Shown here piece after piece: positions 27,325 to 35,998 of a DNA stretch of 64,000 bases. Source of the stretch: Roseomonas elaeocarpi (GTDB taxonomy: Bacteria; Pseudomonadota; Alphaproteobacteria; Acetobacterales; Acetobacteraceae). The DNA is taken from assembly GCF_042433915.1 (NCBI RefSeq), contig NZ_JBHLUN010000008.1:372001-436000 (forward strand), in the 5' to 3' direction. The notes beneath the pieces are model-generated. The model worked only from the letters and a program-made list of their open reading frames with translations. It was not told the origin of the DNA and did not search any database. Positions within the stretch are counted from its first letter, which is position 1, and each line of letters starts with the position of its first letter. The position numbers were made by a program, and so were the translations under genes.

Positions 27325-27750
27325 TCAGTCGGCGAGCCGGGCGTCCAGCGTGATCTCGGCCTTGAGCAGCTTCGACACCGGGCAGCCGGCCTTGGCCTTG
27401 GCCGCGAGCTCCTGGAAGCGGGCATCGTCGAGGCCGGGCACGGCGGCGTCCAGCGTCAGGTGGACCTTGGTGATGCTGAAGCCGCCCTCGAGCTTTTCCA
27501 GCGTCACCACCGCCTTGGTGGCGAGGCGGTCGGCCACGACGTTGGCCTCGCCCAGGATGTTGCTCAGCGCCATGGAGAAGCAGGCGGCATGGGCGGCGCC
27601 GATCAGCTCCTCCGGATTGGTGCCGGGGGTGTCGCCGAAGCGCGTGTTGAAGCCGTAGGCGTTGTCCTTGAGCACCCCGCTCTCGGTCGAGATGGTGCCC
27701 TTGCCGTCCCGCAGCGTGCCGCTCCAAACGGCCGAACCGGATCTCTGCAT
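27325..27750 (-). CDS. osmC: OsmC-family peroxiredoxin
   Basis: Cysteine-based organic hydroperoxide reductase of 141 residues, close to the usual OsmC length. It begins RSGSAVWSGTLRDGKGTISTESGVL, a sequence like that of E. coli OsmC. It has the two catalytic cysteines in the usual places: Cys57 in GAAHAACFSMALS and Cys123 in AKAGCPVSKLL. The ATG at 27750 is preceded (on the minus strand) by AAGGAG at a good distance. The frame stays open far upstream, but that is GC-driven. It is the first of a convergent pair with the DUF892 gene. Confidence 0.93.
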   Translation of the reverse strand: MQRSGSAVWSGTLRDGKGTISTESGVLKDNAYGFNTRFGDTPGTNPEELIGAAHAACFSMALSNILGEANVVADRLATKAVVTLEKLEGGFSITKVHLTLDAAVPGLDDARFQELAAKAKAGCPVSKLLKAEITLDARLAD

Positions 27751-27809
27751 CGCTCGTACTCCTTGCGTTGGGCGAGGACCTGCCTCGGGGGAAAGGTTCA
27801 GGAAGGGTC

Positions 27810-28118
27810 TCAGGGCGCCGCGGGGCGCGGCACGGCCTCGTGGTGGCGGATCACCTCGCGCACCACGAAGGCCAGGAACTTCTCGGCGAATTCCGGGTCG
27901 AGGTTGGCGGCATCGGCGAGCTGGCGCAGGCGGGCGACCTGGCGTGCCTCGCGCGCCGGGTCGGCGGGCGGCAGGTGGTGCTCGGCCTTCAGGGCGCCGA
28001 CCCGCTGGGTGCAACGGAAGCGCTCGGCCAGCATGTAGATGATCGCGGCATCGATGTTGTCGATGCTGTCGCGGAGGCTTCGCAGCTCGGGAAGGATGGG
28101 GGCGTCGGTCGTGGACAT
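27810..28118 (-). CDS. Chorismate mutase, AroQ class
   Basis: 102-residue all-helical protein converting chorismate to prephenate for phenylalanine/tyrosine synthesis. The layout fits the AroQ fold: helix 1 LRSLRDSIDNIDAAIIYMLAERFRCTQRVGALKAEHHLPPADPAREARQVARL with the Arg and Lys active-site positions, then a C-terminal helix EFAEKFLAFVVREVIRHHEAV. A chorismate mutase domain without fused dehydratase or dehydrogenase is typical of monofunctional bacterial enzymes. ATG 28118 is used; ATG 28130 adds four residues. It shares its strand with osmC, 59 bases upstream of the osmC start. Confidence 0.88.
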   Translation of the reverse strand: MSTTDAPILPELRSLRDSIDNIDAAIIYMLAERFRCTQRVGALKAEHHLPPADPAREARQVARLRQLADAANLDPEFAEKFLAFVVREVIRHHEAVPRPAAP

Positions 28119-28297
28119 GGTGTGCCCCATGCAGCCCCCGCGGAGGCCACTTGTCCAGGGGTGCCGCGATGAAGCGTGCGGGAAGGCGCCGGCGGCGGGG
28201 GTGCCGGATAGGGTATCGGAGGCCGCAGGGAGCACTGCCGGACGAACGCCGGAGCCCCCGGTTGCCGCCTCCGGGAACCGCCCGGTATCCTCCGGGG

Positions 28298-29740
28298 ATG
28301 GAACACCCTATCGACGTGGCGATCATCGGCGGAGGCTTCACCGGGGCCGTGCTGGCCATCCTCCTGCAACGCCGCCTCGACCCGTCGCGCCGGGTCTGCT
28401 TCTTCGAGCCGCGGCCCGAGGGCGGACAGGGCGTGGCCTACGGCACGGATGACCCCTGGTACCTGCTGAACGCCCCGGCCTCGGGAATGAGCGCGCTGTC
28501 CGACACGCCCGAGGGCTTCCGCGACTTCCTCCTGGCGCAGGATGCCAGCGGCGCGGAGGGTACCGACCTGCCCGGCCCCGTGGCGGAGGAACGCGCGATG
28601 CCGGCGGGCCGGCGCTTCGCACAGCGCCGCCTTTACGGCCGCTACGTCGCGGAGCTGCTGGACGGGGCACTGCGGGCACCGGGCGCGAGGCTGGAGCACC
28701 GGCGGGTGGCAGTGTCGGACCTCCGGCGCGATCCGGCTGGCGGCTGGCGGATCGAGGCGGGCGAGGCAGGGGCGCGGGCAAGGCTCTGCATCCTGGCGCT
28801 GGGCAACGCGCCGGCGCCGCGCGTGCCCGAGGGCTGCGAACCGGCCGGCGCGGCAACGACGGAGGACGCGGTGCTGCTGGTGGGCAGCGGGCTGACCATG
28901 GCGGACAACGTGCTGTCGCTGCTGGCGGAAGGGCATCGCGGGCCGATCCGGGTGGTGTCGCGGCACGGCTGGCTGCCGCTGCCGCATCCCGACGTGCCGG
29001 CCGCGGAGCCCTGGCAGCTGCAGCCGCCACCGGGCGCCACGGCCGTTGCGGGCACAATGGATGGGGCGGCAGATGGGAATGGTGCGACCCTGCTGGCGTT
29101 GATGCGCTGGCTGCGGGCCGAGGCCCGCCGGGCCGAGGCGGCGGGCGTCCCCTGGCAGGCGGTGATGGACGCCGCCCGCGGCGCGGCGCCGGGGCTCTGG
29201 CGGGGACTGTCCCTGGCGGAGCGGCGGCGCTTCCTGCGCCACGGGCGCTCGCCCTGGGGGCAGCACCGGCACCGCGTCGCCCCCTCGGTGAGCCGGGCGC
29301 TGGCCCGCGCCGCGGCGGAAGAACAGCTCACGATCCAGGCCGGGCGTTTCCGGGGCTGCGAGCGCGGTGCCGGCGGGCTGATCGCCCGCGTGGTCCGGCG
29401 CGGCGACGGAGCCGAGGAGCAGCTGCCGGTGCGCGAGGTGCGGCTCTGCACCGGCGTGGGCCAGGGCCGCTCCTGGGAGGCGCAGGCGCCCACGGCGGCG
29501 ATGCTGGAGCGCGGCAGCATCCGGCTCGACCCGCTGGGCTTCGGGCTCGATGCCGATCCGGACAGCTGCGCCATGCCCGACCGCGAAGGCCGGCTGACGG
29601 CGGACCTCTTCGCCGTCGGTCCCTGCGCGGCGGGCGGGTGGTGGGAGATCACCGCCGTGCCGGAAATCCGCCGGCAGGCCGAGGCGCTGGTGGAGCGCCT
29701 CGTCGCCGGGAACGGCCCGCTGGCGGGACCGGCGGACTGA
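28298..29740 (+). CDS. FAD/NAD(P)-binding protein (HpyO/FAD-NAD(P)-binding-domain type)
   Basis: 480-residue flavoprotein-like enzyme. The dinucleotide fold is at the very N-terminus (VAIIGGGFTGAVLAILLQRRL, GxGxxG-type, residues 6-26), followed by FFEPRPEGGQGVAYGTDDPWYLLNAPASGMSAL, the hallmark of the Pfam FAD_NAD(P)-binding domain family. A second nucleotide-binding segment VLLVGSGLTMADNVLSLL lies near 190-207, and a C-terminal DLFAVGPCAAGGWWEITAVPEIRRQAEAL closes the FAD site. The substrate is unknown; relatives include hydroxylase-like and siderophore-related flavoenzymes. Start ATG 28298 follows CCGGGG. Confidence 0.82.
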   Translation: MEHPIDVAIIGGGFTGAVLAILLQRRLDPSRRVCFFEPRPEGGQGVAYGTDDPWYLLNAPASGMSALSDTPEGFRDFLLAQDASGAEGTDLPGPVAEERAMPAGRRFAQRRLYGRYVAELLDGALRAPGARLEHRRVAVSDLRRDPAGGWRIEAGEAGARARLCILALGNAPAPRVPEGCEPAGAATTEDAVLLVGSGLTMADNVLSLLAEGHRGPIRVVSRHGWLPLPHPDVPAAEPWQLQPPPGATAVAGTMDGAADGNGATLLALMRWLRAEARRAEAAGVPWQAVMDAARGAAPGLWRGLSLAERRRFLRHGRSPWGQHRHRVAPSVSRALARAAAEEQLTIQAGRFRGCERGAGGLIARVVRRGDGAEEQLPVREVRLCTGVGQGRSWEAQAPTAAMLERGSIRLDPLGFGLDADPDSCAMPDREGRLTADLFAVGPCAAGGWWEITAVPEIRRQAEALVERLVAGNGPLAGPAD

Positions 29741-29932
29741 GGCGCGGGGCGGGCGGCGGACCGGCCCCCCCACGCCCGGCCCCCCGCCCGTCAACTCCCC
29801 TCGCCGCCCTGCGGATCGGCCCGCAGCAGCACCCGGCAGCCCGGGCGGCCCTCCCGGTAGCCCTCTTCCCGGCGGGTCGGCCCCGTGGCGGCGCCGGGCG
29901 AGGCGACCGGGCCGCTCCCCCTTCCCGGCCGG

Positions 29933-31060
29933 TTACTCCGCCGCGATGCCCCGCGCGGCCTGGCCCTCGCGCTCGGCCACCAGCGCGCGCACGCGAGGGA
30001 TCAGCTCCCGCCCGTACTGGATGGAGTCCGGCAGCGGGTCGAAACCGCGGATCAGGAAGGTCGAGATGCCGAGGTCGTAGTAGTCGAGCATCGCTTCCGC
30101 CACCTGGTCCGGCGTGCCCACCAGCGCGGTGGAGTTGCCGGCCGCACCGGTCAGCGCGGCGATCCCGGTCCAGAGCCGCTTGTCGAGGCGCGTGCCCTGC
30201 GCCGCGGCCGCGAGCAGGCGGCGAGAGCCCTCGTTGGCGGGTGCCGCCTGCGGCTTGCCGTGGCGGTTGTTGTGGGGCGCGCGGTTGTCGCCGCCCTGGG
30301 CCCGCAGCGCCTTGGCCTGTTCCAGGATGCGGTCGGCCTTGCGCCAGGCCTCCTCCTCGGTGTCGGCCAGGATCGGGCGCAGCGAGAGCGAGAAGCGCGG
30401 GTCGCGGCCGTGCGGCGCGGCGGCGGCGCGGATGCGGGCGATGATCTCGCGCACCTGGGCCTGGGTTTCGCCCCACAGCGCGTAGATGTCGGCGTGCTTG
30501 CCGGCCACCGCGACCGCCGCGTCGGAAGCGCCGCCGAAGTAGACCGGGATGCCTTCGGGACGCAGCGGCTTCACGTCGGCGTAGCCGCGCTCCACCTCGT
30601 AGTAGCGGCCGCTGTAGTGGAAGGGCGCCGTGGCGGTCCATTCCTCCCGCAGGATGTCGAGGTACTCGCTGGCGCGGGCGTAGCGCTCATCCTTGGTGAG
30701 GTGGTCGCCGTCCTGCGCCAGCTCCGCGTCGTTGCCGCCGGTGATGATGTGCACCGCGGCCCGGCCGCCGGAGACCTGGTCCAGCGTCGCGAACTGCCGC
30801 GCCGCCACCGTGGGCGCGGTGAAGCCCGGGCGGTGCGCCACCATCAGCCCGAGGCGCGTCGTGTGGTTCGCGATGTGCTGCCCGAGCAGGATGCTTTCGG
30901 CCGAGTTGGAGTGGAAGGCGATCAGCACGCGGTCGAAGCCCGCATGTTCCTGCGCCTTGGCGGAGGCTTCGACGAAGCCGAGATCCAGTGCCGGGCCGGA
31001 GCGGCGGATAATCTCGGACGAGTTGAAGCTGCCGACGTAGCCGATGAATTCGACGCTCAT
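29933..31060 (-). CDS. LLM-class flavin-dependent monooxygenase (SsuD-like)
   Basis: 375-residue TIM-barrel enzyme of the bacterial luciferase-like family that uses reduced FMN and oxygen. The match is to alkanesulfonate monooxygenase (SsuD)-type proteins: HSNSAESILLGQHIANHTTRLGLMVAHRPGFTAPTVAARQFATLDQVSGGRAAVHIITGG, the flavin/phosphate segment FGGASDAAVAVAGKHADIYALWGET, and SVEFIGYVGSFNSSE at the N-terminus. A sulfur-scavenging role fits the SsuA-like binding protein just upstream in the same transcript. The substrate itself is inference. It is the last gene of a three-gene minus-strand unit (aldolase, binding protein, monooxygenase). Confidence 0.88.
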   Translation of the reverse strand: MSVEFIGYVGSFNSSEIIRRSGPALDLGFVEASAKAQEHAGFDRVLIAFHSNSAESILLGQHIANHTTRLGLMVAHRPGFTAPTVAARQFATLDQVSGGRAAVHIITGGNDAELAQDGDHLTKDERYARASEYLDILREEWTATAPFHYSGRYYEVERGYADVKPLRPEGIPVYFGGASDAAVAVAGKHADIYALWGETQAQVREIIARIRAAAAPHGRDPRFSLSLRPILADTEEEAWRKADRILEQAKALRAQGGDNRAPHNNRHGKPQAAPANEGSRRLLAAAAQGTRLDKRLWTGIAALTGAAGNSTALVGTPDQVAEAMLDYYDLGISTFLIRGFDPLPDSIQYGRELIPRVRALVAEREGQAARGIAAE

Positions 31061-31139
31061 GGCGGGTCTCCGATGATGGCGCCCGTGGCGGGTCCCTGGA
31101 CGGGACGCGCCGGGCGGGGTTGCTGTGCTGTCGGGGGGA

Positions 31140-32096
31140 TCAGGCCGAGAAGCCGGGATCGAAGCTGCTGCCCACGTCGTAGCGGGCGCGCAGGATGCGC
31201 TCGCGGGCGTAGAGATCGACGGTGCGTTGCTGCGCCGCGATCACCGAGGCATCGATCGGCGCGGGCGTGAAGCCGCGCGCGTCGAGCGTGGCGCGCGCCA
31301 CGGCGGCTGACACGCCGGTCTCGCGCGCCCAGGCGGCGGCGTAGAGGTCGAGGTTGCTGTTGCCCCAGCGTAGCGCCTCGCTCCAGAGCGCGATGAACCG
31401 GCGCAGCTCGCGCGGCTTCGCGGCGATGGCGCTCTCGGTGGCGACCTGGAAGCTCAGCCCGCTCATCAGCCCCTGCCCGTCGAGGAGGATGCGCGCACCG
31501 TCCTCGGCCACGGCGAGGTGGACGTACTGGCTCCAGGTGCTCCAGGCGTCGATCTGGCCCGAGGCGAAGGCGGCCTTGGCCTCGGAGGGCGACAGGAAGG
31601 CGATGCGGATGTCGGAGGCCGCCAGCCCCGCCTTCTCGCGCGCGGCGAGAATGAGGAAATGCCCGACCGAGCCCTTGCCGGTGCCGATCGTGCGGCCCTT
31701 GAGGTCGGCGAAGCTGCGATATGGGGCGTCGCGCCGCACCACCAGCGCGGTGCTGCCGCCGCTGGAACGCGTGGCGCCAACCGCGCGGATCGGTGCGCCG
31801 GCCGCGCGGGCGAAAGCGAAGGGCGCGTCGCCGATCCCGCCCACGTCGATGGCGCCGGCGTTCAGCGCCTCGGCGAGTGGGGCGGCGGCGGCGAACTGCG
31901 ACCATTCGATGCGCAGGTCGCTTTTCTCGAGCAGGCCGGAGGCGGCGATCAGCGACTGCGCGCCGCCCTTCTGGTCGCCCACGCGCAGCACGGTGGTGCC
32001 CGGTGAGGATGTGCCCTGGGCGCGGGCGCGACCGGAGAGCAGGACCGGTGCGGCGAGCAGCGCGGCGGCGACCGAGCGTCGGTGGAGGTTTGTCAT
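31140..32096 (-). CDS. SsuA/NMT1-type ABC transporter substrate-binding protein
   Basis: 318-residue periplasmic protein with an N-terminal export signal (RRSVAAALLAAPVLLSGRARAQ, Arg-Arg at 6-7). The body resembles aliphatic-sulfonate and nitrate/taurine binding proteins: VLRVGDQKGGAQSLIAASGLLEK, ALNAGAIDVGGIGDAPFAFARAAGAPIRAVGATRSSGGSTALVVR, and FADLKGRTIGTGKGSVGHFLILAAREKAGL. The ATPase and permease genes that should accompany it are not in this region, so it must use components encoded elsewhere or act as an orphan. It sits between the class II aldolase and SsuD-like genes. Confidence 0.87.
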   Translation of the reverse strand: MTNLHRRSVAAALLAAPVLLSGRARAQGTSSPGTTVLRVGDQKGGAQSLIAASGLLEKSDLRIEWSQFAAAAPLAEALNAGAIDVGGIGDAPFAFARAAGAPIRAVGATRSSGGSTALVVRRDAPYRSFADLKGRTIGTGKGSVGHFLILAAREKAGLAASDIRIAFLSPSEAKAAFASGQIDAWSTWSQYVHLAVAEDGARILLDGQGLMSGLSFQVATESAIAAKPRELRRFIALWSEALRWGNSNLDLYAAAWARETGVSAAVARATLDARGFTPAPIDASVIAAQQRTVDLYARERILRARYDVGSSFDPGFSA

Positions 32097-32106
32097 GCTG
32101 CGCGCC

Positions 32107-32934
32107 TCAGTCCAGCAGGTCCGGTTCCTGCGCGAGGATCCAGTCGCGCATGGGCTGGAAGCTCAGCATCCCGCCGGTGGCGGAGCCGACCTGCCGCGCG
32201 GTGTGGCGCGCGACCTCGTCCGGGATCGGGCGCGGCGTGCCGGCGGCCTCGGCCAGGAGTTGCGTGCGGGCGGCGTTGTCCATGGCGATGAACCACCAGG
32301 CGGCGGCTTCCACCGTGGGCCCTGCGGTGAGGATGCCGTGGTTGAGCAGGATCACCGCCTTGTGGGGGCCGAGCGCGTCGGCGATGCGGTCGCCCTCGGA
32401 ACGGTCGAGCACGACGCCGGTGAAGTCGTCGAACAGCGCGTGATCCTCGAAGAAGGAGCAGCTGTCCTGCGTCAGCGGGTCGAGCTTGCGGCCGAGCGAG
32501 GCCCAGGCTTTGCCGTGCGTGGAATGCGTGTGCGCGGCGGCCACCACGTCGGGGCGTGCGGCGTGGATCGAGGCGTGGATGGCGAAGGCCGCGCGGTTCA
32601 CCGGCTGGTGGCCGTGCACGACCTCGCCCTCATGGTTGACGCGGATCAGGTCGGACACGCGGATGCGGCCGAAGTGCTGGCCCAGCGGGTTCACCCAGAA
32701 CTCGTCGGGGAATTCCGGGTCGCGCGCGGTGACGTGGCCGGCGAGGCCCTGGTCGAAGCCCAGACGCGCGAAGAGGCGAAAGGTGATGGCGAGCGACTGC
32801 TGGCGATGGAGGCGCTCGGCCGCGAGGTCGCGCGGCGGCGGGCCTTCACGCAGGAGCTTGCCGAAGTCGTGACGATCGAGGATCGCGGGCTGCGCGAGGG
32901 GCTGCGCCTCTGCGGGTCGGGTGATCTGGTTCAT
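32107..32934 (-). CDS. Class II aldolase/adducin family protein
   Basis: 275-residue zinc-dependent aldolase-like enzyme. Metal ligands are visible in AAHTHSTHGKAWASLGRKL (His-x-His) and in ILLNHGILTAGPTVEAA. FARLGFDQGLAGHVTARDPEFPDEFWVNPLGQHFGRI is the substrate-loop segment of the adducin/L-fuculose phosphate aldolase group. The exact substrate is unknown. It is the first gene of the minus-strand unit that also encodes the SsuA-like and SsuD-like proteins, ten bases from the next gene. Its 5' side faces a 610-bp divergent promoter region. Confidence 0.85.
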   Translation of the reverse strand: MNQITRPAEAQPLAQPAILDRHDFGKLLREGPPPRDLAAERLHRQQSLAITFRLFARLGFDQGLAGHVTARDPEFPDEFWVNPLGQHFGRIRVSDLIRVNHEGEVVHGHQPVNRAAFAIHASIHAARPDVVAAAHTHSTHGKAWASLGRKLDPLTQDSCSFFEDHALFDDFTGVVLDRSEGDRIADALGPHKAVILLNHGILTAGPTVEAAAWWFIAMDNAARTQLLAEAAGTPRPIPDEVARHTARQVGSATGGMLSFQPMRDWILAQEPDLLD

Positions 32935-33544
32935 GCGGGCGTGCTTTCCGGTTCACCGCCGCGTTGCCGCCGCGGTGTTTCTGTTCGGGATGGAGGATGG
33001 GCGGCGCTGCCGCGGCCTGTTTCGTGACGCGCTGCGGCGCGCGTCAGCCGGTGGTACAGCGCGGCGGATCGGCGGGGCGGCGCATCGGTGCGACGCGCCG
33101 CGGGGCATAGGACGCGCTACGCCGTGGGGCGTTCAGCGCGACAGGCCGTGAGATCGCCGAAGCGGAGCGCCGCAGATCGCCTGGCGCACCGCGCCGGGGG
33201 TCGTGCAGCCTGGGTCGGGCGGACATCGCGTCGTGCTCACTCATGTGAAAAATCCTACGGCGATGCGGCGTGCGTCCCAATGACCGTGTTTACCGAAGAT
33301 TCCCCGGCTTCCGGCATAAGCCTTCTGCCATTCGCGGAACCGGGAGATTTCGTTCCTCCCACGGCCCGCGCGCGTCGTTTCGCACCCCTGGTACGGTGAC
33401 GGCGCAGCGTCTCGCTTGGGCGGGGTGGGTCTTGGTGGAGGGTCCCGCAGACCCTAGGTTGCCAACAAGCAATGCGGACGCAGATCCGCCGGGGGAGAAG
33501 GAACGCCGCCCACCACGCCGGCCGCGCCCGCGCGACGGCAGGCC
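32935..33544. other. 610-bp divergent spacer between two monooxygenase units
   Basis: No credible gene; the ORFs here look like shadows. Promoters for both directions must lie inside. One feature is a 6-bp inverted repeat AGGGTC (33439-33444) / GACCCT (33450-33455) about 90 bases before the NtaA-like gene, a possible operator. A short ORF at 33280-33399 (39 codons from ATG) is without support. Several less GC-rich patches (33241-33300) may hold promoter elements. Confidence 0.5.
33439..33455. promoter_or_regulatory. Inverted repeat upstream of the NtaA-like monooxygenase gene
   Basis: AGGGTC and GACCCT are perfect 6-bp arms around five bases. The repeat lies in the spacer between two divergent units, 90 bases before the downstream gene, where a regulator could act on either. 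Function is inferred. Confidence 0.4.
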
Positions 33545-34912
33545 ATGGACGGACATGCGATGCCCTCCGAACGATCCAGGCTGAGCCTCGGCCTGTTCCT
33601 GCTTTCCACCGGCCACCACATCGCGGGCTGGCGGCACCCCGAGAGCTGGGCCGCGATGCCGATGGACCTGCGCGCCTATGTCCGCGTCGCGCAGCAGGCC
33701 GAGGCCGCGTGCTTCGACATGCTGTTCCTGGCCGACAACAACTGCGTGCCGCAGACCGACTGGCCGGCGGTGCGCCGCACCACGCGCGAGCATATCCTGG
33801 AGCCGATCGCGCTGCTCTCGGCGCTGTCGATGGTGACGGAGCGGATCGGCCTGGTGGCCACGGGTTCCACCACCTATTCCGAGCCCTACCACGTCGCGCG
33901 CGGCTTCGGGACGCTGGACCACCTGTCGGGCGGGCGGGCCGGGTGGAACATCGTCACCACCTCCAACAGCAACGAGGCCTGGAACTTCGGGCGCGAAAGT
34001 CACCCGCAGCATGCCGACCGTTATCGCCGCGCGGCGGAGTTCGTCGATGTTGCCAAGGGACTTTGGGACAGCTTCGCCGACGACGCCTTCCTTAAGGACA
34101 AGGAGGGCGGGATCTACTTCGACGCCGCGAAGCTGCAGGTGCTGGAACACCGTGGCGAGGAATTCGCCGTCCGCGGGCCGCTGAACCTGTCGCGGCCGCC
34201 GCAGGGCTACCCGGTGCTGGTGCAGGCGGGCGGCTCCGATGCCGGGCGCGACCTGGCGGCGCGGCAGGCGGAGGTGATCTTTTCCGTCAGCCAGACGCTG
34301 GAGGAAGCGCAGAGCTTCTACGCAGACGTCAAGGCGCGGCTGGTGGCGCACGGGCGCGACGCGGCGTCGGTGAAGGTGATGCCGGGCCTATTTCCCGTGG
34401 TCGGGCGCACGCGGGCCGAGGCGGAGGACCGGATGGCGGCGTTGCAGCGGTTGCTGCACCCCGACGTGGGCCTGTCGCTGCTGTCGTTCCTCACGGGCGG
34501 CTTCGACTTCAGCCCTTACGACGTGGACGGTCCGCTGCCCGAGCTGCCGGATACCGACGTGGGCAAGGCACGGCTCAAGGTGATCGCCGACCTCGCGCGG
34601 CGGGAAAACCTGTCGATCCGCCAGCTGTACGAGCGCATCGCGGTGTCGCGCGGGCATCACATGGTGATCGGCAGCGCCACCGAGGTGGCCGACCGCATGC
34701 AGGAATGGTTCGAGGGCCGCGGCGCCGACGGCTTCAACGTCATGCCGCCCACCTTCCCGCAGGGCTTCACCGACTTCACGACGCTGGTGGTGCCTGAGCT
34801 GCAGCGGCGCGGCCTGTTCCGCTCCGCGTACGAGGGCACGACGCTGCGCGAGCACCTGGGCCTGCCGCGGCCGCCCCGCGCCGTGCGCGGCCGCACCGCC
34901 CTTCCCGAATAA
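33545..34912 (+). CDS. NtaA/SnaA/DszA-type FMN-dependent monooxygenase
   Basis: 455-residue luciferase-like monooxygenase of the nitrilotriacetate/dibenzothiophene-sulfone group. Diagnostic stretches are LFLLSTGHHIAGWRHPES near the start, FDMLFLADNNC, LVATGSTTYSEPYHVARGFGTLDHLSGGRAGWNIVTTSN, the phosphate-binding PVLVQAGGSDAGRDLAARQAEVIFSV, and FNVMPPTFPQGFTDFTTLVVPELQRRGLFR at the end. Substrate unknown, likely an organosulfur or aminocarboxylate compound. It requires a flavin reductase not seen nearby. ATG 33545 is used; ATG 33560 is equally possible. It is followed 18 bases later by a TctC-type binding protein. Confidence 0.88.
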   Translation: MDGHAMPSERSRLSLGLFLLSTGHHIAGWRHPESWAAMPMDLRAYVRVAQQAEAACFDMLFLADNNCVPQTDWPAVRRTTREHILEPIALLSALSMVTERIGLVATGSTTYSEPYHVARGFGTLDHLSGGRAGWNIVTTSNSNEAWNFGRESHPQHADRYRRAAEFVDVAKGLWDSFADDAFLKDKEGGIYFDAAKLQVLEHRGEEFAVRGPLNLSRPPQGYPVLVQAGGSDAGRDLAARQAEVIFSVSQTLEEAQSFYADVKARLVAHGRDAASVKVMPGLFPVVGRTRAEAEDRMAALQRLLHPDVGLSLLSFLTGGFDFSPYDVDGPLPELPDTDVGKARLKVIADLARRENLSIRQLYERIAVSRGHHMVIGSATEVADRMQEWFEGRGADGFNVMPPTFPQGFTDFTTLVVPELQRRGLFRSAYEGTTLREHLGLPRPPRAVRGRTALPE

Positions 34913-34930
34913 TCCACCCGGAGCACGACG

Positions 34931-35998
34931 ATGACACGTTTCCTGGCCGCGCGCCCGGCATCTCCCCTGGCGTCTTCCATGGCGTCCCCTCTGGCCACCC
35001 CCTTGGCCGCCCCCCTGGCACGGCGCGCAGCGCTGGGCCTCCTCGCCGCGCCCGCGATCCTTCCCGCCCTCGCCCGTGTCGCGCGGGCTGCGGACCCGGC
35101 ATCGGGCTGGGCGCCGGACCGCCCGGTGCGGATCGTGGTGCCCTTCCCGGCGGGCGGCGGGCTCGACCTCGTGGGGCGGGTGCTGGCGGAAGCGCTGGCG
35201 CCGGTGCTGGGGCAGCCGGTGGTGGTGGACAACCGTTCCGGCGCCGCCGGGGCGCTGGGCATCGAGCAGGTGTTCCGCAGCCCGCCGGACGGCGAGACGC
35301 TGGGCATCACCAGCGCCGGCAACATCACCATCGGCCCGCTGCTGCGCAAAACTCCCTACGAGGCGCTGGAGCTGACGCATGTCTCGCGCCTCACCACCAG
35401 CCCGTTGCTGCTGATGGCGCGCAAGGACCTGCCGGCGGCCGACATCGACGGTTTTATTGCCTGGGCCAAGGCGAAGCCGGAGCAGGTGCGCTTCGGCTCG
35501 GGCGGGGTGGGGTCCTCCACGCACCTGGCGCTGGAGCTGATGAACATCCGCATGGGCATCAAGATGCTGCACGTGCCCTATCGCGGTACCACGCCGCTGC
35601 TGACCGACCTCGCCTCGGGCAATGTCGACGTGGGCTTCAGCGATGCCGCGGGCTGGCCGCTGGTGGAACAGGGAACGCTGCGGCTGCTGGCGGTCTCCAC
35701 CGCCGAGCCCTGGGCGCGTAGCCCCGCCACGCCGGTGCTGGACGGCAAGCTGGGCGAGTTCCGGGTGAACAACTGGTACGGGCTGGCGGCCCCGCCCGCG
35801 CTGCCGGCGCCGATCCTGGCGCGGCTGGAAACCGAGACGGCGCGCGCCCTGGCCCTGCCGCGCGTGCGGGACGCCTACGCGGCCTCGGGCTTCACCGCCT
35901 CGCCGATGCCGGCGCGCGAGTTCGCGCCCTACCTGGCGGGCGAGGTGGCACTGTGGAAGGGCGTGATCGAGACGGCGAAGATCGAGCGCGAGGACTGA
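34931..35998 (+). CDS. Bug/TctC-family periplasmic binding protein
   Basis: 355-residue exported protein of the tripartite tricarboxylate transporter binding-protein family. After a signal region ending LARRAALGLLAAPAILPALARVARA come the family markers DRPVRIVVPFPAGGGLDLVGRVLAEALAPVLGQPVVVDNRSGAAGALGIEQV and MLHVPYRGTTPLLTDLASGNVDVGFSD. Membrane partners TctA and TctB are absent, as usual for orphan Bug genes. The N-terminus carries an SPLA/TPLA/APLA repeat encoded by 12-bp DNA units (34963-35022), so signal-peptide length may vary. ATG has GGAG 7 bases upstream. It is probably co-transcribed with the monooxygenase. Confidence 0.87.
   Translation: MTRFLAARPASPLASSMASPLATPLAAPLARRAALGLLAAPAILPALARVARAADPASGWAPDRPVRIVVPFPAGGGLDLVGRVLAEALAPVLGQPVVVDNRSGAAGALGIEQVFRSPPDGETLGITSAGNITIGPLLRKTPYEALELTHVSRLTTSPLLLMARKDLPAADIDGFIAWAKAKPEQVRFGSGGVGSSTHLALELMNIRMGIKMLHVPYRGTTPLLTDLASGNVDVGFSDAAGWPLVEQGTLRLLAVSTAEPWARSPATPVLDGKLGEFRVNNWYGLAAPPALPAPILARLETETARALALPRVRDAYAASGFTASPMPAREFAPYLAGEVALWKGVIETAKIERED
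34963..35022 (+). repeat. 12-bp tandem array inside the Bug protein signal region
   Basis: Five 12-bp units in register (34963, 34975, 34987, 34999, 35011) of the form CCCCTTGGCCGC encode repeated four-residue blocks such as SPLA. Unit copy changes would keep the frame. Confidence 0.85.

Noticed and set aside
28130..28359. Long reading frames extending upstream of chorismate mutase and osmC genes
   Set aside because: Composition is low-complexity and passes through the other gene; family lengths fit the shorter starts.
33088..33399. ORF of 103 codons in the divergent spacer
   Set aside because: No Shine-Dalgarno, no homology and Arg/Ala-rich; GC-driven. Its 3' part from ATG 33280 is also unsupported.
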